A DNA stretch of 64,000 nt from Dorea_A sp016295505 (GCF_039832105.1 NZ_JBDOHS010000008.1:1-64000), one strand, 5' to 3'; positions 26,726-35,125 are shown, numbered from the stretch's first letter. The notes: generated by a model not told the origin, from the sequence alone. Translations and numbers: made by a program.

Positions 26726-27020
26726 TCCGAATCTCCTCCACCTCTATATTCTGTTCTGATTCTTCGTCAGGAAGCAAAACCGACTCTTCCAGTTCCTGAA
26801 GCTTCTCCTGATATTCCGCCTGATCATAATACTTTTGAAATTTCGTATTCATGCCAAAGATTTTCAGCACCGGGATCAGAAACATGACTACCAGTACGAG
26901 TCCTGTAAAAAAGCGAATATATTTTTTATACTCAGATCCCGGCACGATCTGTACAAGCATCGTTACCATGACCAGGTAGTACGCAAGATTACGGATCCAC
27001 ATATCTATATGCTCAAACAT
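26715..27020 (-). CDS. spoIIIAF: Stage III sporulation protein AF
   Basis: SpoIIIAF is a small membrane protein of the SpoIIIA complex. Two hydrophobic segments (about 10-28 and 34-53) are followed by an acidic C-terminal tail. At 101 residues it is much shorter than the Bacillus protein of about 200, so the globular ring-forming C-terminal domain is missing or reduced. It overlaps spoIIIAG by 11 bases. The identity rests on position and on the VVMFLIPVLKIF membrane pattern. Confidence 0.8.
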   Translation of the reverse strand: MFEHIDMWIRNLAYYLVMVTMLVQIVPGSEYKKYIRFFTGLVLVVMFLIPVLKIFGMNTKFQKYYDQAEYQEKLQELEESVLLPDEESEQNIEVEEIRIEE

Positions 27021-27029
27021 AACTATACC

Positions 27030-28238
27030 TCAGATATTTCCTGTGACGGCAGTCACAATTGCAATTGTCAGAAGAAAAAGCATTCCGGTTGTAAATACTA
27101 CCCGCATCAGCATTCTGCACCCTTCTCCTGCAGTTTCTACACATCCGACGATCCTTTTATCAGAAACCGGCTGAATGACCGCGGCCGCCAGATGATAGAG
27201 AAGCGTAATACAGCCAATCTGCACCAGCGGAACCACACACAGCGCAATGCATATGATTGCCCCGGTCATGCCAATTCCATTTTTTATCAGAACAGCCGTT
27301 CCCAGAACCACCTCCGTCATTCCGCCAATGGCATCTCCTACACCGGGAATGGCTTCTGCACCCCTGGTCAGGATACTTCTTTTTACGGTATCGATTGCAG
27401 GACTGATCATTCCCTGTATCACATTCAGCCCGATTACACATGCCAGCAGCGTTTTCAATCCCCAGTTTACAATCATCCCGATCAGTTCCGCCCCTTTACT
27501 CAGATAATCTTCTTCCGACAGATAGTTTAATATTTTCAACATCATATATATATGAATCACCGGAATCACAATCTTAAGAATCACATATTCCGCCAGAGAG
27601 ATCAGCACCAGAACCAGATGGTAAAATGCAGCTGATGTTACACTTCCTTTTGCAATCGATACAGCAAGAAAATACAACGGACAGAAGACCGTCATAAATG
27701 CAGTAATATCTTCTACTCCTGTTTGAACCCACTCAGATACCGCTCTGAATGAATTCAGAAGGATCGCGATCAAAAGCATATATACCACATAAAAACTGAT
27801 TCCGGCAATCTGGCGGTTCTGGAATATACCGGAGAAATTATGCAGCACTGCAGCGATCGCAGCAATTGCAAGAATATGAATCAGATTCTTTCTGCTGATA
27901 CGGAACGCATAATCCAGCTGATCCAGAACTAACTGATTCAATAATTCTGCCGAAAATGTCAGATCCCCGGAAAGGACTCCCATCAGGGTATCTTTAAAGT
28001 CTACCCGTTCTTCCGGGAACAGCTCTTTCAGGGCTTCATCGACCTCGCCGAATTCAAACAGATCCAGAAGTTCTTCTTCTATGTCTGAGATTTCCTCCAC
28101 TTCCTGTTCCGTTCTGTCTGTTTTTTCCGATGCAAGACATTCAGCTCCGGTGAGAAAACACGTCAGCATTACAGAGATACCCAGCAGACAGAGGATACAC
28201 ACATTTCGATGTCCTGTCGTTTTCCGTACCTTTCTCAT
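27030..28238 (-). CDS. spoIIIAE: Stage III sporulation protein AE
   Basis: SpoIIIAE is the multi-pass core membrane protein of the SpoIIIA complex. An N-terminal signal-like segment is followed by an acidic stretch, then about seven or eight hydrophobic segments, with conserved ILTRGAEAIPGVGDAIGGM and YHLAAAVIQPVSDKRIVGC. The 402-residue length matches the family. The ATG overlaps the end of spoIIIAD by four bases. Confidence 0.93.
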   Translation of the reverse strand: MRKVRKTTGHRNVCILCLLGISVMLTCFLTGAECLASEKTDRTEQEVEEISDIEEELLDLFEFGEVDEALKELFPEERVDFKDTLMGVLSGDLTFSAELLNQLVLDQLDYAFRISRKNLIHILAIAAIAAVLHNFSGIFQNRQIAGISFYVVYMLLIAILLNSFRAVSEWVQTGVEDITAFMTVFCPLYFLAVSIAKGSVTSAAFYHLVLVLISLAEYVILKIVIPVIHIYMMLKILNYLSEEDYLSKGAELIGMIVNWGLKTLLACVIGLNVIQGMISPAIDTVKRSILTRGAEAIPGVGDAIGGMTEVVLGTAVLIKNGIGMTGAIICIALCVVPLVQIGCITLLYHLAAAVIQPVSDKRIVGCVETAGEGCRMLMRVVFTTGMLFLLTIAIVTAVTGNI

Positions 28239-28624
28239 ACCATAAAGTCCCTGATCGTATCCAGCAGTGCAATAAGAACCGGCATGCTTAAGGCGAGGAT
28301 CGTAAGTTTTCCAAATGTCTCAATCTGAGCTGCAACGGTCTGATATCCGGCATCTTTGCATATTCCGGAAGAAAATTCCGCCACATATGTAATTCCCAGC
28401 ATTTTCATCAGTGTACCTATGTAATAATTGTCCATTTGAATAAAGCCTGCTATCGTTTTCACAGATGTGATCATCCCTTCCAGTTGATCCAGAATGCTGA
28501 AAAATATGATCATACTTAAAGTCACACTGATATAGATTCCATATTCCGCTTTTACATTTTTAAACTGAATCGCCAGAAGCGCTCCTGCCACTCCCAGGGT
28601 TCCGATCCGTAATATATCCATCAC
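28235..28624 (-). CDS. spoIIIAD: Stage III sporulation protein AD
   Basis: This small membrane protein of the SpoIIIA complex has about four hydrophobic segments, with FFSILDQLEGMI and the conserved end SMPVLIALLDTIRDFM. The probable start is GTG 28624 (or the adjacent ATG 28621), ten bases after GGGAGG; the longer open frame has no site. The product is about 130 residues. It overlaps spoIIIAE by four bases. Confidence 0.9.
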   Translation of the reverse strand: MMDILRIGTLGVAGALLAIQFKNVKAEYGIYISVTLSMIIFFSILDQLEGMITSVKTIAGFIQMDNYYIGTLMKMLGITYVAEFSSGICKDAGYQTVAAQIETFGKLTILALSMPVLIALLDTIRDFMV

Positions 28625-28696
28625 CTGCTTTTGTCCTCCCTTCTTTCGGTCTGCTGACACAGTCCGAATATTTACCCGGATATTTTATCAGGATAT

Positions 28697-28891
28697 TTAT
28701 AATGTAAATAATCTCTGGATCGATTCAAACAGATCATAGATATATGGAATGATCCAGAACAATACCAGAATCAGACCTGCAAGGCTGGTCAGAAATGCCT
28801 GTTCCTCTCTCCCACTGTGTTTCAGAACCTGGCACAATACCGACACCAGTATTCCGACAGCCGCTATCTTAAATATCAGATTTACACTCAT
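28697..28891 (-). CDS. spoIIIAC: Stage III sporulation protein AC
   Basis: SpoIIIAC is a 64-residue protein with two membrane helices (about 4-22 and 32-52) and the typical sequence GILVSVLCQVLKHSGREEQA. It belongs to the same small-protein family as SpoIIIAD. A GGGAGG site precedes the ATG. Its exact role in the channel complex is not known. Confidence 0.92.
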   Translation of the reverse strand: MSVNLIFKIAAVGILVSVLCQVLKHSGREEQAFLTSLAGLILVLFWIIPYIYDLFESIQRLFTL

Positions 28892-28904
28892 GCAGGCCTC
28901 CCTC

Positions 28905-29423
28905 TCATATCAAAAGAATCGATATCAATAAACCGCTCATCACGCCCATGCAATGATACAGTTTAATTCTTGTCTTCTGTTCCCCACGCATATCCTCCAT
29001 AATATGCTCCATTTCCCCCAGATACAGATCAAGAATCCGAACCTGCATATCTATATCCGCACTGCCCAGCTGTTCTCCCAGATGAAGCAGTTTTTCTCTC
29101 ACAATCTCAGGAAGCCCGACATCCCAAAGATGCTTCTGTGTCTGCATTTTCCAGATTGCGGACAGCCTGATTCCCTGTCTTTGCTCTAATTGACATGACA
29201 TATCAAGAAGCCATCCGGAGTAAGGTTCCTCCTGATATGCGGCAATATTGCGAAATGCTTCTGATAAAAAGGCCCTTGAGTAAAGGATCTCGCTCCGCAG
29301 CCGATAGAGAAGCCTCTGCAGATATTGCAGCTGGAGATACTGATTGCGATACTGCTCCGCAGCAAGCATTCCCCATGCAGAAGTGGATGATATAATCAGA
29401 CAAATCCCCAGAAATCTTATCAT
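28905..29423 (-). CDS. spoIIIAB: Stage III sporulation protein AB
   Basis: SpoIIIAB resembles the type II/IV secretion inner-membrane platform proteins (GspF-like). The 172-residue protein has an N-terminal hydrophobic segment (1-20), a helical soluble region with LRSEILYSRAFLSEAF, and a C-terminal membrane helix (MGVMSGLLISILLI). It follows spoIIIAA by 5 bp with a GGAGTAAGG site. Confidence 0.9.
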   Translation of the reverse strand: MIRFLGICLIISSTSAWGMLAAEQYRNQYLQLQYLQRLLYRLRSEILYSRAFLSEAFRNIAAYQEEPYSGWLLDMSCQLEQRQGIRLSAIWKMQTQKHLWDVGLPEIVREKLLHLGEQLGSADIDMQVRILDLYLGEMEHIMEDMRGEQKTRIKLYHCMGVMSGLLISILLI

Positions 29424-29428
29424 ATCCC

Positions 29429-30391
29429 TTACTCCACAGAAGCTCTGTGCATCTCCCTTAGTCCTCCCTGATACAGCATACTGCCCCGTTCATCAAAGAT
29501 TCCTTCAATGTGTCCTGCATGTTCCCGACTTCCAAGCAGTATGTATCGTTCAAATCTTCCCTCCGCGATCATCTGATCGAAAAGCGGTTTTTTTCGCAGT
29601 TCTTCCATGGAAGACGCATGCACGGTGGCTATCATTTTGCATCCACAGTGCATGGCATACTCAATAGCATGTACATCCTGCACCGTTCCGATCTCATCCA
29701 CTGCAATCACTTCCGGGCTCATCGTACGAATCAACATGATCATGCCCTCCGCCTTCGGACATCCGTCCAGTACATCGGTACGTATCCCCAGCTGATTCTG
29801 TGCAACTCCCATATAACATCCGCCTATCTCGGAACGTTCGTCCACAACTCCCACCGACATCCCCGGGATCCAGCTGTTTCCGTTCGATATCTGGCGGATC
29901 AGATCGCGGAGCAGCGTTGTCTTTCCGCATCCCGGCGGTGAAACAATTAACGTATGACATAATTTTCGATTACAGATAATATAAGGAAATACGGCATCCG
30001 CACACCCCAGTATCTCATGTGACATTCGTATATTGATCGATGAAATGTATTTCAGATTCTTCACTTGTCCGTTCTCTATCATTGCCTGTCCCGTCATGCC
30101 CACTCTGTGTCCTCCTTCAATGGTAATAAATCCTTGTTTCATTTCCTGTTCGTATGCATATAACGAATAATTACTGATGTATTCCAGTGCCTCCTTCAGA
30201 TCCTCCTTTGTAACCAGATATGGCCTGCCGCTCTTTACCAGAGGCATCCGCTCTTCACCACGGTAGATCAGCAATAACGGCTTTTCCATACGAAGCCTGA
30301 TTTCCTGAAGAAACATATATTGCAGATGTTCTGCGCTGATTGTTTCACGAATCCTGTGCGGCAGAATTCTCAGAATTTGATTTTCCAGCAT
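29429..30391 (-). CDS. spoIIIAA: Stage III sporulation protein AA, ATPase
   Basis: SpoIIIAA is the cytoplasmic secretion-type ATPase energising the SpoIIIA channel in the mother cell. The 320-residue protein has Walker A SPPGCGKTTLLRDL (about 172-185), a Walker B region at VIAVDEIGT, and a conserved VATVHA-like segment (MIATVHASSMEEL). It is the first gene of the operon, with GAGGTGG six bases before the ATG and a sigma-E-like promoter about 20 bp further upstream. Confidence 0.95.
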   Translation of the reverse strand: MLENQILRILPHRIRETISAEHLQYMFLQEIRLRMEKPLLLIYRGEERMPLVKSGRPYLVTKEDLKEALEYISNYSLYAYEQEMKQGFITIEGGHRVGMTGQAMIENGQVKNLKYISSINIRMSHEILGCADAVFPYIICNRKLCHTLIVSPPGCGKTTLLRDLIRQISNGNSWIPGMSVGVVDERSEIGGCYMGVAQNQLGIRTDVLDGCPKAEGMIMLIRTMSPEVIAVDEIGTVQDVHAIEYAMHCGCKMIATVHASSMEELRKKPLFDQMIAEGRFERYILLGSREHAGHIEGIFDERGSMLYQGGLREMHRASVE

Positions 30392-30412
30392 ATTTGTCCA
30401 CCTCTTTACACC

Positions 30413-30442
30413 AATGTATATGTAAAATTTTCTAAATTATTC
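30413..30442 (-). promoter_or_regulatory. Sigma-E-like promoter of the spoIIIA operon
   Basis: On the minus strand GAATAATT (30435-30442) and TATACATT (30413-30420) are separated by 14 bp. Both resemble the sigma-E consensus (ATATT-type -35, CATACAnT -10). spoIIIA is a known sigma-E operon in Bacillus, so expression in the mother cell is expected. The -35 end lies 4 bp from a perfect palindrome. Confidence 0.6.
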
Positions 30443-30445
30443 CAA

Positions 30446-30499
30446 AATTGTAGACGGGGACGGGGGATTTTTAAAAATCCCCCGTCCCCGTCTACAATT
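30446..30499. repeat. Perfect 54-bp palindrome
   Basis: Bases 30446-30472 are the exact reverse complement of 30473-30499, with no spacer; the centre is TTTTTAAAAA and the arms contain GACGGGGACGGGGG. The 11 bases CGTCTACAATT at its right end are repeated directly afterwards (30500-30510). It may be a small REP/MITE-like mobile repeat or a strong RNA hairpin. It stands just upstream of the spoIIIA promoter. Confidence 0.9.
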
Positions 30500-30515
30500 C
30501 GTCTACAATTTCATA

Positions 30516-30553
30516 CAAAAAGGAAGCCAGCATCTCTGCTGACCCCCTTTTTG
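30516..30553 (-). terminator. Terminator of the metP-metS operon
   Basis: A stem of TGCTGGC-type bases (30526-30532 against 30537-30543) with loop TCTC is extended by complementary A-runs and T-runs on both sides, so it can work in both directions. On the minus strand it follows the small metS gene by 17 bp. Confidence 0.8.
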
Positions 30554-30570
30554 TATTGATAAACAGAAGT

Positions 30571-30684
30571 TTATTTTCCTGTTTTCGTCTTTTCTTTTTT
30601 AAACACTTTTACCATAAAGTAACTAAATCCGCCAATATACCCAACGAGTGTAATTACCATCATTATAATTGCATCTATCGTCAT
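30571..30684 (-). CDS. metS: Small subunit of the NSS transporter, MetS type
   Basis: This 37-residue gene is easily missed. The protein starts MTIDAIIMMVITLVGYIGGF, one membrane helix, and ends in a Lys-rich cytoplasmic tail. It begins 24 bp after the end of the NSS transporter, with AAGG nine bases before its ATG. In Corynebacterium a similar small protein (MetS) is required with MetP for methionine and alanine uptake. Size, helix and position all fit that partner; the substrate here is inferred. Confidence 0.82.
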   Translation of the reverse strand: MTIDAIIMMVITLVGYIGGFSYFMVKVFKKEKTKTGK

Positions 30685-30708
30685 AACACATTACCTTCTT
30701 TCTAAATA

Positions 30709-32193
30709 TTATTTACAGTCTTTTGTCAGAGGTCCTTTTACTGTCTTCTTATTAAAGAACTTGGAAAGTATGATACCAACAATTATTACAACACTAAACT
30801 GTAACAGAACTGTTCCTGTGTTATCCTGAATCACAAATGGATTCATCCATGTATCCGGGAACCATTCTTTTGTCTGCAGGAGCCAGTATCCAACCATGAT
30901 CGCTACAATAATCGGCATAATATACATACATGTATTGAAGTATGCTTTCGGGAAATGAACTTCTGCACCTTTTGCATTGACCTCTTCTGTACGTAATTTT
31001 TCAACACCGTATTTCCATGCAAGGATTGCAATTAATGCACCACTTACTAACAATCCAAGACCCCATACCCAGTCCTGATTGTCAATGTTGTTCAATGACC
31101 AGCAAGAGAAGCATCCTACCAGGAAGCCTGCTCCGCAGACTCCAACAACGGCTTTTTTACGAGATACACCAAGGTCAACTACACATTTCACTCCAACTTC
31201 AATCATGGAGAACAGTGATGTAATCGCTGCTACTGCAAGTACTCCAAAGAAAATGAATGAGATAAATCTTCCACCCGGAATCGTTGTAAACAACTGATAA
31301 ATGTAAATAAATGTAAGTCCAAAGTTTCCCTGAGAGAGTGCTTCATTCGCAGCCTCCGGTGTGGCTGAAAGTGCACAGATTGCAGGAATTACCACAAGTG
31401 CTGACAGGATTGCACCAAGGTTATCACCAAGTCCCATGATCAGGCAGCTTGTAGGAACATCTTCATCTTCTCCTACATAGTTCGCATATGTAATAATGAA
31501 TCCCCAGCCTGCTCCTGTACTCCATGCAGCCTGAATAAATGCCTGAATCCATGTGTTTGGACTGAAAATATACTCTTTCTTAATTGTAAAGAGGTACTGA
31601 AGCCCCTGGCTTGATCCGTTTAATGTCATTGCATAAATTGCCAGACCTACGAGAATTAAAAACAATGCCGGAATAGCAACTTTACAGAATCTTTCAATAC
31701 CACCTGAAATACCCTGATATACTACAAAACATGCCACCGCAAATCCTATTGCATGGAATATAATAACCTGCAAAGGCGAATCTGTAAATGCTGTCCACAA
31801 TGCCGTTGTCGTTTCCGTTGTCAGATTCGGTTTAAATGATGTAACAGAATTCACTGCATATTTTAAACAGTAACCCTGAAGCACACAATAGTAACTCATC
31901 AGGAAGAAACAAACTGCAGCTACAAAGAAGCCCATCCATGTGTATTTCTTACCACCACAATCACGGAAAGAACCGATACATCCAAGTCTGGCTTTTTTAC
32001 CAATCGCCATCTCTGTTGAAAGAAGCGGTACTGCAAAAATCAACATTGCAATTGTCCATGCTAAAATAAATGCTCCGCCGCCATTTGCCGCACATACACG
32101 TGGGAAACGCCACACGTTACCTGTTCCGATACACATACCAAGCGCAGCTGCTATATAGCCTATGGTACTAAATTTTTCTTGTTTCTGTTCCAT
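30709..32193 (-). CDS. metP: Sodium-dependent amino acid transporter, NSS family (MetP-like)
   Basis: This LeuT-fold symporter of 494 residues has about 11-12 membrane helices. The first helix contains the sodium and substrate site pattern AALGMCIGTGNVWRFP, followed by GGGAFILAW and the TEMAIGKKAR loop. ATG 32193 is preceded by GGAGG at eight bases. With the MetS-like gene downstream it resembles the MetPS methionine/alanine importer, though other NSS transporters for Ala, Tyr or Trp are possible. It has a strong sigma-A promoter and a 5' leader of roughly 170 nt that folds into hairpins. Confidence 0.85.
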   Translation of the reverse strand: MEQKQEKFSTIGYIAAALGMCIGTGNVWRFPRVCAANGGGAFILAWTIAMLIFAVPLLSTEMAIGKKARLGCIGSFRDCGGKKYTWMGFFVAAVCFFLMSYYCVLQGYCLKYAVNSVTSFKPNLTTETTTALWTAFTDSPLQVIIFHAIGFAVACFVVYQGISGGIERFCKVAIPALFLILVGLAIYAMTLNGSSQGLQYLFTIKKEYIFSPNTWIQAFIQAAWSTGAGWGFIITYANYVGEDEDVPTSCLIMGLGDNLGAILSALVVIPAICALSATPEAANEALSQGNFGLTFIYIYQLFTTIPGGRFISFIFFGVLAVAAITSLFSMIEVGVKCVVDLGVSRKKAVVGVCGAGFLVGCFSCWSLNNIDNQDWVWGLGLLVSGALIAILAWKYGVEKLRTEEVNAKGAEVHFPKAYFNTCMYIMPIIVAIMVGYWLLQTKEWFPDTWMNPFVIQDNTGTVLLQFSVVIIVGIILSKFFNKKTVKGPLTKDCK

Positions 32194-32261
32194 AAAATCA
32201 ACCTCCATTCAACACAACACTCTTTTTTGAAGTCTCAAATTCACTGTTAATATTGTCTGTT

Positions 32262-32322
32262 GTAATTACTCTTGAAACTTCTAAGAGTATTCGAATTTCT
32301 TTGTAGTTTACAAAGAAATTAC
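32262..32322 (-). promoter_or_regulatory. Folded leader of metP-metS, possible RNA element
   Basis: Within the metP leader, a perfect 12-bp hairpin AATTTCTTTGTA/TACAAAGAAATT (3-base loop, 32294-32320) is followed by a 7-bp hairpin TACTCTT/AAGAGTA (32267-32289). An outer pairing GTAATT/AATTAC (32262-32267 and 32317-32322) could close them into a three-way junction, in competition with the hairpin ends. It is not a T-box, SAM or glycine riboswitch that I recognise. The alternative is paired protein operators. Confidence 0.5.
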
Positions 32323-32372
32323 CAGATACTTCTGTTTATCCTTTCCTCATGTCTGTTATTTTAGTTGTGATT

Positions 32373-32401
32373 ATTTTAACACCCTCCCATTATAAAGTCA
32401 A
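32373..32401 (-). promoter_or_regulatory. Sigma-A promoter of metP-metS
   Basis: On the minus strand -35 TTGACT (32396-32401), 17-bp spacer and -10 TAAAAT (32373-32378). Initiation near 32366 leaves about 173 nt before the metP start codon. The rest of the 337-bp gap between metP and pnp holds the leader structure and the pnp terminator and no gene. Confidence 0.75.
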
Positions 32402-32490
32402 TAAAAACATTACATTTTCTTATGCTTCCATTACTTTTTCTTATGTTTTTAATATATTTTCTCAAATCTGCATACTTATACAAAAGAAAA

Positions 32491-32533
32491 AGCACGTGAC
32501 ATCTGATGTTTTCATCATCAAATGCCACGTGCT
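32491..32533 (-). terminator. pnp terminator
   Basis: A long stem AGCACGTG.../...CACGTGCT (32491-32508 against 32516-32533, few mismatches) is followed on the minus strand by TTTTCTTTT. It begins 12 bp beyond the pnp stop codon. Confidence 0.85.
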
Positions 32534-32545
32534 GATTTTACACTT

Positions 32546-34633
32546 TTATTCAGCTACATCTTTCATACTGAAGGACATTCTTCCCATCTTGTCTTTTCCA
32601 AGGCAAACCACTTTTACTACATCTCCGAGTGTCAGCACATCCTCTACCCGATTGATTCTTTCTTTTGAAATCTTGGAAATGTGTACCATTCCTTCTTTTC
32701 CTGGTGCAAATTCTACGAATGCACCAAATTCTTTGATGCTGACTACTTTTCCTTCCAGAACCTGTCCGGCTTCAAAGTCTGTAACGATGATATAGATCAG
32801 CTTGCGTGCTTTGTCCATGCTCTCTGCATCTGTTCCGCAGATGGATACAGAACCGTCATCTGTGATATCGATCTTAACGCCTGTCTGGTCGATGATTGCA
32901 TTGATCGTCTTTCCACGCTGTCCGACTACATCACCAATCTTCTGTGGATCAATCTGCATCTGGATGATCTTCGGTGCATACGGTCCTACTTCCGGTCTTG
33001 GCTCTGCAATTGCTTTGGACATTACTTCATCAATAATGTAAAGTCTTGCTTTTCTTGTCTTTGCAATTGCTTCTTCAATGATCGGTCTTGTCAGTCCGTG
33101 AATCTTGATATCCATCTGGATTGCAGTGATACCCTTATGCGTTCCTGCAACCTTGAAGTCCATATCTCCGAAGAAGTCTTCCAGTCCCTGAATATCTGTC
33201 AGTACCAGATAATCCTCATCTGTATCTCCTGTTACCAGACCACAGGAAATACCCGCAACTGCGGATTTGATCGGAACACCTGCAGCCATCAGTGACATAG
33301 AAGATGCACATACACTTGCCTGTGAAGTGGATCCATTGGATTCAAATGTCTCAGATACGGTACGGATCGCATATGGGAATTCCGTCTCATCCGGCAGTAC
33401 CGGAATCAGTGCACGCTCAGCAAGCGCTCCATGTCCGATCTCACGACGTCCCGGTCCTCTGGAAGGTCTTGTCTCACCTACAGAGTAAGACGGGAAATTG
33501 TAATGATGCATATATCTCTTAGTGGTCTCAGATTCATCCAGACCATCGAGTCTCTGTGCCTCAGCAAGAGGAGCAAGTGTCGTAATGTTACAGATCTGTG
33601 TCTGTCCACGTGTAAACATTGCAGAACCATGCACTCTCGGAATCAGGTCAATCTCTGCAGCCAGTGGTCTGATCTGATCGATCTCTCTGCCATCCGGACG
33701 CTTGTGATCCTTTAAGATCATCTTGCGAACCGTCTTTTTCTGATACTGATAGATGGCATCCGGAAGAACTGCAAGCCATTCTTCATTTTCAGCAAATGCC
33801 TCTTCCAGTTTTGCAGTGATCACACGGATATTCTCTTCTCTTGTCTGTTTATCATCTGTGAAAACAGCTTCTTCCATCTCAGCCGGTGTTACAATCTCTC
33901 TGATCGCAGCAAATAATTCTTCCGGAACTGCACAGCTCTCATATGCATGCTTCGGTTTTCCACATTCCGCAACGATCGTATCGATAAATGCAATTACCTG
34001 CTGGTTTACTTCATGTGCTGCAAAGATTGCATCTATCATTGTCTGTTCCGGAACCTCATTAGCTCCTGCTTCAATCATGATTACTTTTTCTTTTGTTGAT
34101 GCAACCGTCAGAGCAAGATCAGATACTTCCTTCTGTGCTGCAGTAGGGTTGAATACAAACTCTCCGTCAACCAGTCCTACCTGAGTTGTAGAGATCGGTC
34201 CGTCAAACGGAATATCAGATATTGTTGTAGCAATTGCTGCTCCAAGCATCGCCGTAAGTTCCGGTGAGCAGTCCTGATCTACAGACAGAACCAGATTCTC
34301 CAGTGTTACATCGTTACGATAATCCTTTGGGAACAGAGGTCTCATCGGGCGGTCAATCACACGACAGGTAAGGATTGCATTCTCCGTTGCTTTTCCTTCT
34401 CTCTTATTAAATCCTCCCGGAATCTTTCCAACAGCATATAATCTTTCATTATACTCAACACTAAGCGGGAAGAAATCAACACCTTCTCTTGGCTTCTCTG
34501 ATGCAGTTGCCGTACAAAGGACTGTAGTATCGCCATAGTGCATCAGAACTGCACCATTCGCCTGCTTCGCAACTCTGTCAACATCAACTCTCAGAGTTCT
34601 TCCGGCTAATTCCATTTCAAACTTCTTATACAT
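32546..34633 (-). CDS. pnp: Polyribonucleotide nucleotidyltransferase (PNPase)
   Basis: PNPase degrades RNA phosphorolytically from the 3' end. The 695-residue protein contains two RNase PH domains, the second with the catalytic region GISCGLVTGDTDEDYLVLTDIQG (key part DTDEDY), then a KH domain (VGQRGKTINAIIDQTG) and a C-terminal S1 domain (GKVVSIKEFGAFVEF). It lies downstream of rpsO as in most bacteria, with its own extended -10 promoter and a hairpin in the leader that could be an autoregulatory target. Confidence 0.96.
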   Translation of the reverse strand: MYKKFEMELAGRTLRVDVDRVAKQANGAVLMHYGDTTVLCTATASEKPREGVDFFPLSVEYNERLYAVGKIPGGFNKREGKATENAILTCRVIDRPMRPLFPKDYRNDVTLENLVLSVDQDCSPELTAMLGAAIATTISDIPFDGPISTTQVGLVDGEFVFNPTAAQKEVSDLALTVASTKEKVIMIEAGANEVPEQTMIDAIFAAHEVNQQVIAFIDTIVAECGKPKHAYESCAVPEELFAAIREIVTPAEMEEAVFTDDKQTREENIRVITAKLEEAFAENEEWLAVLPDAIYQYQKKTVRKMILKDHKRPDGREIDQIRPLAAEIDLIPRVHGSAMFTRGQTQICNITTLAPLAEAQRLDGLDESETTKRYMHHYNFPSYSVGETRPSRGPGRREIGHGALAERALIPVLPDETEFPYAIRTVSETFESNGSTSQASVCASSMSLMAAGVPIKSAVAGISCGLVTGDTDEDYLVLTDIQGLEDFFGDMDFKVAGTHKGITAIQMDIKIHGLTRPIIEEAIAKTRKARLYIIDEVMSKAIAEPRPEVGPYAPKIIQMQIDPQKIGDVVGQRGKTINAIIDQTGVKIDITDDGSVSICGTDAESMDKARKLIYIIVTDFEAGQVLEGKVVSIKEFGAFVEFAPGKEGMVHISKISKERINRVEDVLTLGDVVKVVCLGKDKMGRMSFSMKDVAE

Positions 34634-34677
34634 ATTATTCTCCTTTTATGAAATCTTCTGTGAACCGAAATTTTCCC

Positions 34678-34727
34678 GAAACTACTGAAAAATATACTTT
34701 TCTGCAAATATACTTTTCAGTGGTCTC
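34678..34727 (-). promoter_or_regulatory. Leader hairpin of pnp
   Basis: On the minus strand about 20 bp can pair, including several G-U pairs, between GAGACCACTGAAAA and TTTTCAGTAGTTTC. The arms share the direct repeat AAAAGTATATTT. In enterobacteria PNPase controls its own mRNA through such a leader stem cut by RNase III; a similar role here is inferred. Confidence 0.5.
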
Positions 34728-34758
34728 GGATAAACTATATCAATTCACAATCTTAATT

Positions 34759-34767
34759 ATTATACCA
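34759..34767 (-). promoter_or_regulatory. Extended -10 promoter of pnp
   Basis: On the minus strand TGG precedes a consensus TATAAT (34759-34764), an extended -10. The -35 region is weak. It lies about 125 bp before the pnp start and downstream of the rpsO terminator. Confidence 0.6.
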
Positions 34768-34822
34768 TAGTTCTCCGAAATATGCCACCATATTTTAGAG
34801 TATCTGATTTTAGTCCGAAAAA

Positions 34823-34846
34823 TGGGACGTCCTTTCGAACGTCCCA
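34823..34846 (-). terminator. rpsO terminator
   Basis: A perfect 8-bp stem TGGGACGT/ACGTCCCA with an 8-base loop is followed on the minus strand by TTTTTC. It lies 13 bp after the rpsO stop codon. Confidence 0.85.
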
Positions 34847-34858
34847 GAATGGCTGATA

Positions 34859-35125
34859 TTATTTTCTCAATCCAAGTTTTTCGATCAGTGTACGATATCT
34901 TTCAATATCTGTCTTCTTAAGATATGCAAGAAGCCCTCTTCTCTGACCAACCATCTTCAGAAGTCCTCTTCTTGAATGATGATCCTTCGGATTGTTCTTG
35001 AAGTGCTCTGTCAGGTCATTGATTCTTGCTGTCAGAATTGCAATCTGTACTTCCGGTGAACCTGTGTCTCCGGCTGTTCTTCCATACTGAGCTACAATCT
35101 GTTCTTTCTGTTCTTTTGAAATCAT
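34859..35125 (-). CDS. rpsO: 30S ribosomal protein S15
   Basis: S15 binds the central domain of 16S rRNA early in 30S assembly. The 88-residue protein has the family motifs TGSPEVQIAILTARINDLTEH and KDHHSRRGLLKMVGQRRGLLAYLKK (key segments). AGGAGG lies eight bases before the ATG. It has its own promoter and structured leader, and its own terminator, so it is separable from pnp. Confidence 0.97.
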   Translation of the reverse strand: MISKEQKEQIVAQYGRTAGDTGSPEVQIAILTARINDLTEHFKNNPKDHHSRRGLLKMVGQRRGLLAYLKKTDIERYRTLIEKLGLRK

